Shown here: piece after piece, positions 26,330 through 37,308 of the stretch
Position numbering within the stretch: position 1 is the first letter of the stretch
How the letters are laid out: every line of letters starts with the position of its first letter
NCBI RefSeq assembly: GCF_003268885.1
Contig: NZ_QLSX01000001.1
Span: 248,001-312,000, forward strand
DNA from: Onishia taeanensis
GTDB taxonomy: Bacteria; Pseudomonadota; Gammaproteobacteria; Pseudomonadales; Halomonadaceae
Direction: 5' to 3'
DNA length: 64,000 bases
Made by a program: the position numbers and the translations under genes
Notes under the pieces: model-generated
The model's input: only the letters and a program-made list of their open reading frames with translations
What the model was told of the DNA's origin: nothing
Database searches by the model: none

Positions 26330-26359
26330 CGGATGTTCTCCTCGACGGCGGCGACGGGC

Positions 26360-27187
26360 TCAGATCAACCCGGATTGGGCCAGGGACTCTCTGAGGTCGT
26401 CAGGCGCCTCCGGCACGGCGGCACGGAAGAGTCGATAGAAATTGGCGGTGGTCTGCATGGCCACTTCGTCGACGCTGATGCCGCGCTCCTCGGCGATGCA
26501 TTCCGCCACCTCGACGACCCACTGTGGCTCGTTGGGTTTGCCACGGTGCGGGACCGGCGCCAGGTAGGGACTATCGGTCTCGATCAGCAGGCGATCAAGC
26601 GGCACCTTGCGTGCCAGCTCGCGCACCGTCTTGGCATTGCGGAAGGTGACGATGCCGGACAGCGAGATGAAGAAACCGTGGCGAACCGCCTCACGCGCCA
26701 TGTCCAGGTCCTCGGTGAAACAGTGCAGCACGCCGCCGATGTTGGGGTCAGTGTGCTCACGGATCAGCGCCAGGGTGTCCTCGCGGGCCTCGCGGGTGTG
26801 GATGATCACTGGCAGCTCGAGCTCGGTGGCGGCCATCAGATGGCGGCGAAAGCGCTCGTACTGCACCTCGCGAGACACACCATCGTAATGATAGTCGAGG
26901 CCAGTCTCGCCGATGGCGACCGCTTCATGACGCTCGGCGCACGCCGTGATGGACGCCACCGTCGGCTCGTCGGCCACCTCGTGCAGCGGATGCACGCCGG
27001 CGGAGATCACCACGTCGTCATGCGCGCGGGCGATCTCGGCGAGCCCGGGCACGTCTTCGAGGGTCACGGCGATGGCCAGGAACTGGCGCACATCGCGTGC
27101 TCGAGCGGCATCGAGGGCAGCATTCAGGTCGCCGTCATGGGCGCTCAGGTCGAGACGATCGAGATGGCAGTGGGAATCGACAAACAT
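26360..27187 (-). CDS. ycfH: TatD-family metal-dependent deoxyribonuclease (YcfH-like)
   Basis: Amidohydrolase-fold nuclease of 275 residues. Metal ligands are visible as DSHCHLD at the N-terminus, GETGLDYHYD, IHTREA, HCFTE and ETDSPYLAP near the C-terminus. Its place after holB and pilZ is the common gammaproteobacterial arrangement holB-pilZ-tatD. Members act as 3'-5' DNases or D-tyrosyl-tRNA-type hydrolases; the substrate here is not evident. Confidence 0.93.
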   Translation of the reverse strand: MFVDSHCHLDRLDLSAHDGDLNAALDAARARDVRQFLAIAVTLEDVPGLAEIARAHDDVVISAGVHPLHEVADEPTVASITACAERHEAVAIGETGLDYHYDGVSREVQYERFRRHLMAATELELPVIIHTREAREDTLALIREHTDPNIGGVLHCFTEDLDMAREAVRHGFFISLSGIVTFRNAKTVRELARKVPLDRLLIETDSPYLAPVPHRGKPNEPQWVVEVAECIAEERGISVDEVAMQTTANFYRLFRAAVPEAPDDLRESLAQSGLI

Positions 27188-27228
27188 GGGTCACTCGGTC
27201 AGCGAAAAAGAGGGAAAACGAGAGAGCG

Positions 27229-27564
27229 TCACAGGGTATAGGTGGGAGCGCCCTTATCGAGCTGGCCGGCCAGCAGCGTCTCGATGCGGTCGCGCACGCC
27301 CTGGTCCTCGGCACGAAAATGCAGGCCAATGCCGGGTACCCGCCGCCCGGTTACGCCGGGCGGCGAAACCCAGACTACCTGCCCAGTCACCGGGTAGCGC
27401 TCGTCATCGCCGGGCAGGGTCAGCAACAGCAGGATTTCCTGGTCGAGCGTATAACGCTCACGGGTCGGCACGAAGATGCCGCCCCGCTCCAGCGAGGGCA
27501 TGTAGGCCGACAGCAGGGTCGGCAGATCCTGAATCGTCAGTGACAGCGCTTTCTGACCGGCCAT
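27229..27564 (-). CDS. pilZ: PilZ domain protein, type IV pilus type
   Basis: 111-residue single PilZ domain. The typical stretch AYMPSLERGGIFVPT and VTGQVVWVSPPG is present, but no RxxxR motif precedes it, as in the founding PilZ of type IV pili, which does not bind c-di-GMP. Located between holB and tatD as in Pseudomonas, where PilZ is needed for pilus assembly. Whether pili are made cannot be judged from this window. Confidence 0.9.
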   Translation of the reverse strand: MAGQKALSLTIQDLPTLLSAYMPSLERGGIFVPTRERYTLDQEILLLLTLPGDDERYPVTGQVVWVSPPGVTGRRVPGIGLHFRAEDQGVRDRIETLLAGQLDKGAPTYTL

Positions 27565-27602
27565 GATGATTCCTCGTGGTGAAAAGAACGACGAGAGTGG
27601 CG

Positions 27603-29275
<1,673 letters not shown>

Positions 29276-30283
29276 TCAGCGGTTGAGAATATAACGCCGC
29301 ACGGCGGCATTGTGCTCGCGCAGGGTACGCGAGAAGTGATGGGTGCCGTCGCCCTTTGCCACGAAATACAGCGTATTGCCTGGCGCCGGATCCACCGCCG
29401 CCTCGAGGGCCGCTCGACCCGGCATGGCGATTGGCGTCGGCGGCAGGCCATCGATCACGTAGGTGTTGTAGGGCGTGGCCTCACGCAGGTCGGCCCGGGT
29501 GATGTTGCCGGCATAGTCCTCGCCCATACCGTAGATCACGGTGGGGTCGGTCTGCAGGCGCATGCCGCGCTCCATGCGACGCGCAAAGACCCCGGCGATG
29601 GCGCGGCGCTCCTGGCTGGCCCCGGTTTCCCGCTCGATCAGCGAGGCCATGATCAACGCCTCGTAGGGGCTGTCGATGGGTAACTGGCGATCCTTGTCGC
29701 GCCCTTCCCAGACCTCATCGAGAATGGCCTCCATACGTTCATGGGCTTGGCGCAGGATTTCCATATCCGTGACGCCCTTGTGATAGCGGTAGGTATCGGG
29801 GAAGAACCAGCCTTCGGGATGCTCGCCTTCGCGATCCAGCGCGGCCATGATCTCGGCATCGCTCATGCCCTGTGTCTCATGAACCAGCTTCTCGGCCTCA
29901 TTCAGACGCGCGCGCATTTCAGCGAAGGTCCAGCCTTCAGGAATCGTCAGCGGGTAGGTCACCACTTGGTCGCTGCCCAGCAGGGCCAGCGCCTCACGGC
30001 CAGTCATGCCCGGCTCGAGCCGATACTCGCCAACCTTGAGACTGGGAACCGACGACGGGTCGAGGCGAGTCAGCAAGCGAAAGGCCCAAGGGTCTTCAAG
30101 AATACCGCGACTGGCCAGGTCCAGCACAACCTGATGGAAACCGGCCCCGGCAGGCACTTCGTAGAGGGTCGGCTCACTGATGTTGATCGGCACGACCAGC
30201 CGGCTTTCCCAATAACGATAACCGCCGATCGCCAACGCAGCCGTAACGGCTAGCAGGGCCAGCAGAATTTTTCCCACTCGCAT
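29276..30283 (-). CDS. mltG: Endolytic murein transglycosylase MltG
   Basis: Inner-membrane YceG-family lytic transglycosylase thought to end nascent glycan strands. The 335-residue protein has one N-terminal membrane helix (about 6-22, LLALLAVTAALAIGG), then the YceG domain with YPLTIPEGWTFAEMRARL, the catalytic-region EGWFFPDTYRY and ASLIERETG (the Glu is the catalytic acid), and PYNTYVIDGLPPTPIAMPG. Situated between pabC and tmk, its usual neighbours. Confidence 0.95.
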   Translation of the reverse strand: MRVGKILLALLAVTAALAIGGYRYWESRLVVPINISEPTLYEVPAGAGFHQVVLDLASRGILEDPWAFRLLTRLDPSSVPSLKVGEYRLEPGMTGREALALLGSDQVVTYPLTIPEGWTFAEMRARLNEAEKLVHETQGMSDAEIMAALDREGEHPEGWFFPDTYRYHKGVTDMEILRQAHERMEAILDEVWEGRDKDRQLPIDSPYEALIMASLIERETGASQERRAIAGVFARRMERGMRLQTDPTVIYGMGEDYAGNITRADLREATPYNTYVIDGLPPTPIAMPGRAALEAAVDPAPGNTLYFVAKGDGTHHFSRTLREHNAAVRRYILNR

Positions 30284-30316
30284 GATGTCTCCTCAAGGAA
30301 CCGCCGCCAGCCGGGA

Positions 30317-31120
30317 TCAGGTCAGCGACGGATAGCCCAGCAGGCGCTGGGCGTCGTTCTGCAATCGGCGATGCGTCTCGCCAATCGTCCAGGTGATGAG
30401 CGCATGGCCATCGCTGTCATCGAGCCGGGTCACCGGCCACAGGCCTTGCAGGGAGTTACCAAGCCACAGAGCCTCGGCCTGCTCAAGACGCGCAGGCATC
30501 GCCTCGACTTCTGCGATCGAGCGCTCGTCGAGCAGTGCCTGACGCAGGGTGCCGGCGACGCCGCAGCGGTCGAGCCGCGGAGTTTCCAGGCGTCCGTTGC
30601 GCTGCCAGAAGAGGTTCATGCAGGTGGCCTCGATGATCTGCCCGTCGCTGTCGCAGAGCAGTCCCTCGGCGACGTCGGGATCCGACCACTCACCGCGGGC
30701 CAGCACGTTCTCCAGGCGGTTGAGGTGCTTGAGCCCGGCAAGCCGCGGCTGAATACCCAGCCGCAAGGCGCAGTGCCGAACCCGCACACCCTCACGCCAG
30801 CGTGCCTCGGCGGGAGCAAAAGGCAGGTGCTGAACCAGCAGGCGCGGCTCGGGATCAGCCGGCGCCAGATAGCCCCGCCCGCCGCTGCCACGCGTCACGA
30901 TCAGCTTGAGCACACTCAGTCCGGCCGGCGCCCGAGCAGGCAACTGATCCAGCTCGTCACGCTGGGGGGCAGGAAAGCCCAGCCGCTCACAGCCACGCGT
31001 GAGGCGCGCCAGATGCGCGTCCCACAGCCGGGGGGTGCCGTCTCGTACCAGCACCGTTTCGAAGACGCCATCGCCGTAGGCCAGACCGCGGTCGTTCAGC
31101 GGCAGCGCTGCCTCACTCAT
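30317..31120 (-). CDS. pabC: Aminodeoxychorismate lyase
   Basis: PLP-dependent fold-type IV enzyme releasing pyruvate from aminodeoxychorismate to make p-aminobenzoate for folate. The 267-residue protein has RGLAYGDGVFETVLVR at the start, the PLP lysine region LKHLNRLENVLAR, EATCMNLFW, and GVAGTLRQALLD. Its position between fabF and mltG matches E. coli. The stop is 33 bp from mltG. Confidence 0.93.
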   Translation of the reverse strand: MSEAALPLNDRGLAYGDGVFETVLVRDGTPRLWDAHLARLTRGCERLGFPAPQRDELDQLPARAPAGLSVLKLIVTRGSGGRGYLAPADPEPRLLVQHLPFAPAEARWREGVRVRHCALRLGIQPRLAGLKHLNRLENVLARGEWSDPDVAEGLLCDSDGQIIEATCMNLFWQRNGRLETPRLDRCGVAGTLRQALLDERSIAEVEAMPARLEQAEALWLGNSLQGLWPVTRLDDSDGHALITWTIGETHRRLQNDAQRLLGYPSLT

Positions 31121-31127
31121 CGTTTAC

Positions 31128-32366
31128 TCAGACCCGGGTAAAGATCAGCGAACCGTTGGTGCCGCCGAAGCCGAAGGAGTTCGACAGCGTGGTGTCGATC
31201 TTCATCTCGCGGGCGGTATGCGGCACGTAATCCAGATCGCAGCCTTCCTGGGGGTTGTCCAGGTTGATGGTGGGAGGCGCCACCTGATCCCGGATCGCCA
31301 GCACACAGAACACCGCCTCGACGGCACCGGCGGCGCCCAGCAGGTGACCAATCATCGACTTGGTGGAGCTGACGGCCACGGACTTGGCGCCCTCGCCCAT
31401 CACCTTCTCAACGGCCCGGCTCTCGGCCAGATCGCCGGCTGGCGTGGAGGTGCCATGGGCGTTGATGTAGTCGATGCTGGCGGGGTCGATGCCGGCATCG
31501 TGGACGGCGTTGCGCATCGACATGGCGGCACCGCTACCGTCTTCCGGCGGCGCCGTCATGTGGTAAGCATCGTCGCTCATGCCAAAGCCAGAGAGCTCGG
31601 CATAGATGGTCGCCCCGCGCGCCTTGGCATGCTCGTATTCCTCGAGCACCATGACGCCGGCACCATCGGACAACACGAAGCCATCGCGGTCCCGGTCCCA
31701 GGGCCGGCTGGCCGACTCGGGATCGTCATTGCGGGTCGACAGCGCCCGCGCCGCCGAGAAGCCGCCCAGACCCAGCGGCGTAGTGGCCATCTCCGCCCCG
31801 CCACAGACCATGACGTCGGCATCGCCGTAGGCGATGGTGCGCGCGCTGTACCCAATGTTGTGGGTACCGGTGGTGCAGGCGGTGGTAATGGCGATGTTAG
31901 GACCACGGAAACCGTGCTGTATCGCCAGGTTGCCGGAGATCATGTTGATGATCGAGCCGGGTACGAAGAACGGCGAGATGCGGCGCGCACCGCCCTTGTT
32001 AAGAGCGTTATGGTTATGCTCGATCATCGGCAGCCCGCCGATGCCGGAGCCAATCGCCACACCGATCCGGTGAGCGTTGTCTTCGGTGCACTCCAGGCCC
32101 GCGTCGCTGATGGCCTGTCCGCCGGCGGCAATGCCGTACTGAATGAACAGGTCCATCTTGCGCGCGTCCTTGGGGTTCAGATAAGGACTGATATCGAAGT
32201 CCTTCACCGACCCACCGAAGCGCGTGTTGAACCCGCTGGTATCGAAATGTTCGATGGCGGAAATACCGCTTTTGCCGGCGACAATGTTCGCCCAACTTTC
32301 ATCGACGGTGTTTCCTACGGGCGTTACCAGACCAAGCCCAGTCACCACGACCCTTCTACGAGGCAT
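31128..32366 (-). CDS. fabF: Beta-ketoacyl-ACP synthase II
   Basis: Condensing enzyme that elongates acyl-ACP. The 412-residue protein opens [17 protein letters not shown]; the active-site cysteine is in [14 protein letters not shown] (about 163), and the two histidines in [11 protein letters not shown] and [13 protein letters not shown] complete the Cys-His-His triad. The C-terminal [15 protein letters not shown] is typical. A strong terminator separates it from the upstream acpP, so its expression depends on readthrough or its own promoter in the 230-bp gap. Confidence 0.97.
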   Translation of the reverse strand: MPRRRVVVTGLGLVTPVGNTVDESWANIVAGKSGISAIEHFDTSGFNTRFGGSVKDFDISPYLNPKDARKMDLFIQYGIAAGGQAISDAGLECTEDNAHRIGVAIGSGIGGLPMIEHNHNALNKGGARRISPFFVPGSIINMISGNLAIQHGFRGPNIAITTACTTGTHNIGYSARTIAYGDADVMVCGGAEMATTPLGLGGFSAARALSTRNDDPESASRPWDRDRDGFVLSDGAGVMVLEEYEHAKARGATIYAELSGFGMSDDAYHMTAPPEDGSGAAMSMRNAVHDAGIDPASIDYINAHGTSTPAGDLAESRAVEKVMGEGAKSVAVSSTKSMIGHLLGAAGAVEAVFCVLAIRDQVAPPTINLDNPQEGCDLDYVPHTAREMKIDTTLSNSFGFGGTNGSLIFTRV

Positions 32367-32497
32367 CAGCTTCCCTCCAGACTATTCAGGTGGCATGCCG
32401 CAGCATACCGACGTTGCGGGAATTATACCTGAACTCCCCGGGGGTGTGTCTCCACCTGGGGGCTCCCACTCCGGCCGGCATATCGGCGTATCGCACC

Positions 32498-32541
32498 AAA
32501 AAAAACGGGAGCCACCCATCGATAGTCAGGGTGACTCCCGT
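32498..32541 (-). terminator. Terminator between acpP and fabF
   Basis: Minus-strand stem ACGGGAGTCACCC with GGGTGGCTCCCGT (one mismatch), loop of about 11 bases, followed by eight T. It lies 56 bp after the acpP stop and should end most acpP transcripts, which suits the very high level of ACP needed relative to FabF. Confidence 0.9.
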
Positions 32542-32596
32542 GTCAGGTCACGTATGTGAACCTGGCGACCATTGAGGTCGCGATCTCAACGCCCGC

Positions 32597-32830
32597 TTAC
32601 TGGTGGGTGTTGACGTAGTCGATCGCTTCCTGAACGGTGGTGATCTTCTCGGCTTCTTCGTCGGGAATTTCGGTATCGAATTCCTCTTCGAGCGCCATCA
32701 CCAGCTCGACGGTATCAAGAGAATCGGCACCGAGATCTTCGGTAAAGGAAGAGGTGTTCTGGATATCTTCTTCCTTGACGTTCAGGCGCTCGGCCACAAC
32801 CTTCTTCACGCGCTCTTCGATGGTGCTCAT
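32597..32830 (-). CDS. acpP: Acyl carrier protein
   Basis: 77-residue acidic carrier of fatty-acid synthesis. The phosphopantetheine attachment serine is in [20 protein letters not shown] (Ser about 37). It begins [22 protein letters not shown] lies upstream of the ATG. A 129-bp gap to fabG and a terminator downstream suggest it also has a strong promoter of its own. Confidence 0.98.
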   Translation of the reverse strand: MSTIEERVKKVVAERLNVKEEDIQNTSSFTEDLGADSLDTVELVMALEEEFDTEIPDEEAEKITTVQEAIDYVNTHQ

Positions 32831-32959
32831 TAGTTACTCACTCCAGTCGTTCAAGATAGCCGTTAACTTACAGCCGGATAGAATCCGCAAGCCCAAAAAA
32901 GCTGCGGAGTAGTGTATAGACCGCTAGGGGCCTTCGCAACATGAGAGTCGGCCAAGCCG

Positions 32960-33700
32960 TCAGCGCATGTTCATGCCGCCGTTGACCTGCAGTGTTTCGC
33001 CGGTGATATAGCCGGCGGCGTCACTGGTCAAGAAGCCCACGGCCGCAGCAATTTCCTCGGGCTGACCGAGACGAGTCAGCGGAATCTGTGACATCAGGGC
33101 ATCTTTCTGCGCCTGCGGCAGCGATTCCGTCATGTCGGTGGCGATGAAGCCAGGTGCCACATTGTTAACGGTGATGTTGCGCGAAGCAACCTCACGCGCC
33201 AGCGCACGGGAGAAGCCTTCCATGCCAGCCTTGGCCGCAGCATAGTTGCTCTGCCCCAGATTGCCCATGGTCGCGACTACCGAACTGATGCTGACGATAC
33301 GCCCAAAGCGCGCCTTGGTCATGCCGCGAACGCATGCCTTGGTGACGCGATAGAGGGACTTCAGATTGGTGTCGATGACATCATCCCACTCGTCTTCCTT
33401 CATGCGCATCAGCAGGTTGTCGCGGGTGATCCCGGCGTTGTTGACCAGAATGGTCGGCGCGCCGAACTCATCGCCGACCGACTTGAGCAGCGCATCGATG
33501 CTGCTCTGGTCAGTAACGTCGAGCCTGCGGCCGGCACCCTCTATGCCCTGCTCCTTGAGATAGGCATCGATGGCCTCGGCGCCACGATCGCTGGTGGCCG
33601 TACCGATGACGACACGGCCCTGCCGGCCTAGTTCAAGGGCGATCGCACGACCGATGCCACGACTGGCACCCGTCACCAGGGCAATTCTAGATTCACTCAT
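32960..33700 (-). CDS. fabG: 3-oxoacyl-ACP reductase
   Basis: NADPH-dependent short-chain dehydrogenase of the elongation cycle. The 246-residue protein has the nucleotide-binding motif TGASRGIGRAIA (about 10-21), VNNAGITRDNLLMRMK, the catalytic Ser in SISSVVATMGNLGQ, and the YxxxK pair in NYAAAKAGMEG. It ends LQVNGGMNM(R). All catalytic residues are present. Confidence 0.97.
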   Translation of the reverse strand: MSESRIALVTGASRGIGRAIALELGRQGRVVIGTATSDRGAEAIDAYLKEQGIEGAGRRLDVTDQSSIDALLKSVGDEFGAPTILVNNAGITRDNLLMRMKEDEWDDVIDTNLKSLYRVTKACVRGMTKARFGRIVSISSVVATMGNLGQSNYAAAKAGMEGFSRALAREVASRNITVNNVAPGFIATDMTESLPQAQKDALMSQIPLTRLGQPEEIAAAVGFLTSDAAGYITGETLQVNGGMNMR

Positions 33701-33748
33701 AATTCAATCCGCATTATTGCTGTCGTCTTGTAGCGACATGCCTCCACC

Positions 33749-34702
33749 TTATTCGGTAGCGGCACTGCGCGCCAGTTCGAGTGCGCTTTCCAGGCTGTCC
33801 GGATCGTTAACGGCCAGCCCCTTGACGGAGCGATTGATGCGCTTGCCAAGGCCGGTCAACACCTTGCCGGGCCCGCACTCGATGAATACTTCGGCGCCCT
33901 GCCCCGCCATCTTCTCGATGCAGGAGGTCCAGCGTACCGGCTGATAGAGCTGCTCGACCAGCCGGGTGCGCAGGGTGTCGACATCGGCATGAGCCTGGGC
34001 ATCGACGTTCTGCACCACCGTATAGCGCGGAGGACGCATCTCGATGTCGCTCATGGCGCTCGACAGTCGGTCGGCAGCCGGGCGCATCAGGTCACAGTGC
34101 GAAGGCACCGACACCGGCAGCGGCAGCGCACGCTTGGCGCCCGCCTGCTGGCAGAGTGTGATAGCGCGCTCGACGGCAGCCTTGCCGCCGGCAATCACGA
34201 CTTGGCCCGGCGCATTGTAGTTGACTGCGGCCACCACCTCACCTTGAGCCGCCTCGCGACAGGCCTGCTCCACGGCGCCATCATCGAGCCCGAGGATCGC
34301 GGCCATGCCACCGGTACCCGCGGGCACGGCTTCCTGCATGGCCTCACCACGCAGCCTGACCAGGCGCACCCCTTCGGCGAAGGGCAGCACGCCTGCACAG
34401 ACCATGGCACTGTACTCGCCAAGGCTGTGTCCGGCCATGGTGCCAGGGCGCGGGCCTTCCAGCTCCTGCCAGACACGCCAGATGGCAACGCTTGCCGTCA
34501 GCAGCGCCGGCTGGGTGCAGGCAGTAGCGTCCAGGTTTTCGGCAGGTCCTTCCTGGACAACATGCCAAAGATCATAGCCCAGGGCGTCGGAGGCCTCTTC
34601 GAAGGTGGTTCGTACCACGCTGTATCGTTCAGCCAGCTCCCGCATCATGCCTACTTGCTGGGAGCCCTGCCCCGGGAACACGAGGGCCAGGGATTGCGTC
34701 AT
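33749..34702 (-). CDS. fabD: Malonyl-CoA-ACP transacylase
   Basis: Transfers malonyl from CoA to ACP. The chosen start gives 317 residues, close to the usual 309, and has AAGGTG six bases upstream; the longer ORF from 34741 adds 13 residues unlike the family. Motifs: LVFPGQGSQQVGMM near the N-terminus, the nucleophile in GHSLGEYSAM (Ser about 94), and GPGKVLTGLGKRI at the C-terminus. Confidence 0.96.
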   Translation of the reverse strand: MTQSLALVFPGQGSQQVGMMRELAERYSVVRTTFEEASDALGYDLWHVVQEGPAENLDATACTQPALLTASVAIWRVWQELEGPRPGTMAGHSLGEYSAMVCAGVLPFAEGVRLVRLRGEAMQEAVPAGTGGMAAILGLDDGAVEQACREAAQGEVVAAVNYNAPGQVVIAGGKAAVERAITLCQQAGAKRALPLPVSVPSHCDLMRPAADRLSSAMSDIEMRPPRYTVVQNVDAQAHADVDTLRTRLVEQLYQPVRWTSCIEKMAGQGAEVFIECGPGKVLTGLGKRINRSVKGLAVNDPDSLESALELARSAATE

Positions 34703-34722
34703 GACTTTCACCTTTACGTCTT

Positions 34723-35805
34723 CTATTCGTTGGTCTGACAACGGGCATCCATCCCGCTATCGCCTCGACCGCACGCGACCGACGCGATAACAGGGCGCCT
34801 TTCACCGAGTTCATGAGCCAGCTGTGACGGCAAGTCTTCTCTGACTTCCTTGATGGCACGTGAAATGGCATGGGCAAAGCCAATGGCATCGGCACTGCCA
34901 TGACTCTTGACCACGATGCCGTCCAGCCCAAGCAGACTGGCGCCGTTATAGCGCACCGGGTCCAGCTCGCCACGCAGACGGCGCAGCGCAGGACGCGCCA
35001 GAAGCCCCACCAGCCGACTGCCCCAATGTGCTTCGAAGGTCTGCTGAACACGCTGAATAAGCATTTTCGCCAACCCTTCACTTGCCTTGAGCACGGCATT
35101 GCCAACGAAACCGTCGCACACTACCACATCTACAAGGCCAGAGTAGATACCATCGCCTTCGATAAACCCACGGTAATCCAGTTGAGCAAAATCGCGTAAG
35201 CGTGCATCCGCCTCACGAACGCTGGCGGTACCCTTGGTTCCTTCGATTCCCACATTGAGCAGCGCGACCCGCGGCTTTTTCAGGCCATCAATCCGTCGCG
35301 CCATGACCTCGCCCATCAACGCGAAGTCGACCAGCCGCTCGGCGTCGGCCTCGACGTTGGCCCCCAGGTCCAACAGATAGCAATGCCCCTTGCCCCGGGT
35401 CGGCACGGCCGTACTGATCGCCGGGCGTGGAATACCCGCCACCGTTCCCAACGCGCGACGCGCCAGCGCCATCAAGGCCCCCGTATTGCCGGCCGACACC
35501 GCTGCCTGAGCTTCACCGGAGGCCACACAGTCGAGCATCATCGAAAGGCTCGAATCCTTGGATCCGCGCAGAACACTCGAGGGTTTGGCGTCTTCGGCGA
35601 CAACAGCAGGGGAATGGTGCAGGGTCAGGCGGGAAAGCGAGGATGCATCGCATCGCGACAGGTGCGCGAGCGCTTCATCGAGGGCGGGCTGCTGGCCGAA
35701 CAGGCTCAGGTGCAGCTGAGGATGGGCCTGAAGAGCCCGAACGGCGGCTGACACGGTGGCACGGGGACCTAAGTCCCCGCCCATCGCGTCGATGGCGATT
35801 CTCAC
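34723..35805 (-). CDS. plsX: Phosphate acyltransferase PlsX
   Basis: Makes acyl-phosphate from acyl-ACP for phospholipid synthesis. The 360-residue protein starts (GTG) [13 protein letters not shown] and has [43 protein letters not shown] and [18 protein letters not shown]. The last 25-30 residues extend past the typical end. The gene lies between rpmF and fabD, its standard place, 36 bp after the rpmF stop. Confidence 0.96.
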   Translation of the reverse strand: MRIAIDAMGGDLGPRATVSAAVRALQAHPQLHLSLFGQQPALDEALAHLSRCDASSLSRLTLHHSPAVVAEDAKPSSVLRGSKDSSLSMMLDCVASGEAQAAVSAGNTGALMALARRALGTVAGIPRPAISTAVPTRGKGHCYLLDLGANVEADAERLVDFALMGEVMARRIDGLKKPRVALLNVGIEGTKGTASVREADARLRDFAQLDYRGFIEGDGIYSGLVDVVVCDGFVGNAVLKASEGLAKMLIQRVQQTFEAHWGSRLVGLLARPALRRLRGELDPVRYNGASLLGLDGIVVKSHGSADAIGFAHAISRAIKEVREDLPSQLAHELGERRPVIASVACGRGDSGMDARCQTNE

Positions 35806-35841
35806 GTCAATACGCAGAGCGTCGCCAGCCGAAGCACTGAC

Positions 35842-36012
35842 TTACGCTTCGACGACCTGACGACCACGGTAGAAACCGTCTGCAGCCACATGGTGGCGAC
35901 GGTGAGTGGTGCCGGTTTCCTTGTCCTGAGACAGGGTCGGGGCGGTCAGTGAGTCGTGGGCACGACGCATGCCGCGCTTGGAACGGGTCTTACGGCTCTT
36001 TTGAACTGCCAT
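35842..36012 (-). CDS. rpmF: Ribosomal protein bL32
   Basis: 56-residue ribosomal protein of the large subunit. It begins [20 protein letters not shown], continues with [20 protein letters not shown] and ends GRQVVEA. It has no zinc cysteines, as in other gammaproteobacterial L32. It lies between yceD and plsX, the widely conserved yceD-rpmF-plsX order. Confidence 0.97.
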   Translation of the reverse strand: MAVQKSRKTRSKRGMRRAHDSLTAPTLSQDKETGTTHRRHHVAADGFYRGRQVVEA

Positions 36013-36044
36013 GGGGTTTCACTCCAGAGTGCATCGATGATCTA

Positions 36045-36572
36045 TCAGGATTTGCCTTTCAAGGTGCGCAGCACATCGAAAGGACTATCAGCAGGCGTTG
36101 CCGAGGCCTCGGACGCGTCGCCGCTGCTCAGCTGGTCTGATGAAACGCCACACTGCGCTTCATCGTGGTAAATCACCTGCGGCAGACTGAGGATCAATTC
36201 ATCCTCGATCACCGTCAGGAGATTCAGCTGTTCGTCTTCCACCACTACCGGCTCATGTGTGCTCGGCAAATCGGCGGCAAGCGCATCGCTGCTGACCACA
36301 CCCAACAGGAAATGGCTACTGACGTGGGTCGGCATTGGCTCCAGGCAGCGCCGGCAAGGCAACTGCACATCGGCTTCCAGCCGACCCTCAATCACTCGAC
36401 GCCCTTGAGTGTCGATGGCGAAGTCCAGCCAGACTTGGCAATCGCCCTGCTGGGGTCCGGCATCTTGAGCTAGGCGCGCGAATTCATCGAGTGCCACAAG
36501 GCCTTCGATATGTTCGGCGTTGGCGGCGAGCCGATGGGGCTCAACCTTCAAGGGGAGTCGTGTGGTCAACAT
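36045..36572 (-). CDS. yceD: YceD/DUF177 family 23S rRNA accumulation protein
   Basis: 175-residue protein of the YceD family, which affects 23S rRNA accumulation in E. coli and plants. The start at 36572 is chosen because similarity begins at MLTTRLPLKVEPHRLA; upstream codons (ORF to 36773) overlap maf on the other strand and do not resemble the family. The conserved segment LQLPCRRCLEPM-type (here VQLPCRRCLEPMPTH) and the DEQLNLLTVIEDELILSLP stretch are present. First gene of the fatty-acid series and divergent from maf. Confidence 0.93.
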   Translation of the reverse strand: MLTTRLPLKVEPHRLAANAEHIEGLVALDEFARLAQDAGPQQGDCQVWLDFAIDTQGRRVIEGRLEADVQLPCRRCLEPMPTHVSSHFLLGVVSSDALAADLPSTHEPVVVEDEQLNLLTVIEDELILSLPQVIYHDEAQCGVSSDQLSSGDASEASATPADSPFDVLRTLKGKS

Positions 36573-36699
36573 AGGCGCGCAATGATAGGCACTCCCCCGC
36601 CGGGTGTCAAAGCATCCTGGCAAGGCTGTATGCTTCCGGGTTCGAAGGGCACGCTTGACTGCCTCGATACGTTCATTTACTTGCCCCTCTGGAGACCGC

Positions 36700-37308
36700 A
36701 TGACACGCCTGGTTCTCGCTTCAAGCTCCCCCTGGCGCCGCCAATTGCTCGAGCGCCTGGGCCTACCCTTCACCTGGGCAAGCCCCGAGATCGATGAAAC
36801 GTCTCACCCCGGAGAAACACCCGTGGCCCTGGTACATCGCCTGGCGCTGAGCAAGGCCAGCCGCCTGGCCGACACCTTCTCCCACCACCTGGTCATCGGT
36901 TCCGATCAGGTAGCGGTGTTCGACGGCGAGATACTCGGCAAGCCTGGCAGCGAAGCCGCCGCTCGCGCCCAACTGCTGCGCTTTTCAGGCCAGCGTGTGC
37001 GCTTCCTGACCGGCCTTGCACTGCTCGATACTGCCGGCGCCCGCCACTGGCTCGCCCACGACACCTATGACGTGGTGTTTCGTCGCCTCGAGGAAGACGA
37101 GATCGCCCGCTACATTGCCCGCGAGCAGCCGCTGGACTGCGCCGGGAGTTTTCGCATGGAAGGCCTGGGCATCACCCTCTTCGAGCGTCTAGAAGGCGAT
37201 GACCCCAACAGCTTGATCGGCCTGCCGTTGATCCGCCTCTGCGCCATGCTGAGAGAGGCAGGCCTCGATCCACTAGGCGCCGAGGCGACCGCCCAACGCC
37301 CTCAATAG
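36700..37308 (+). CDS. yceF: Maf-type nucleotide pyrophosphatase, YceF subgroup
   Basis: House-cleaning nucleotide pyrophosphatase. The 202-residue protein begins MTRLVLASSSPWRRQLLERL and contains SDQVAVFDG and QPLDCAGSFRMEGLG, the variant seen in YceF, which in E. coli hydrolyses 7-methyl-GTP. GGAG lies directly upstream of the ATG at 36700. It is divergent from yceD-rpmF-plsX, the same neighbours as in E. coli. The C-terminus overlaps the end of the convergent peptidase gene by 7 bases. Confidence 0.93.
   Translation: MTRLVLASSSPWRRQLLERLGLPFTWASPEIDETSHPGETPVALVHRLALSKASRLADTFSHHLVIGSDQVAVFDGEILGKPGSEAAARAQLLRFSGQRVRFLTGLALLDTAGARHWLAHDTYDVVFRRLEEDEIARYIAREQPLDCAGSFRMEGLGITLFERLEGDDPNSLIGLPLIRLCAMLREAGLDPLGAEATAQRPQ

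Noticed and set aside
32880-32935. Possible terminator between fabG and acpP
   Set aside because: Only a four-base stem (GCGG/CCGC) before a T-run on the minus strand; too weak to call.
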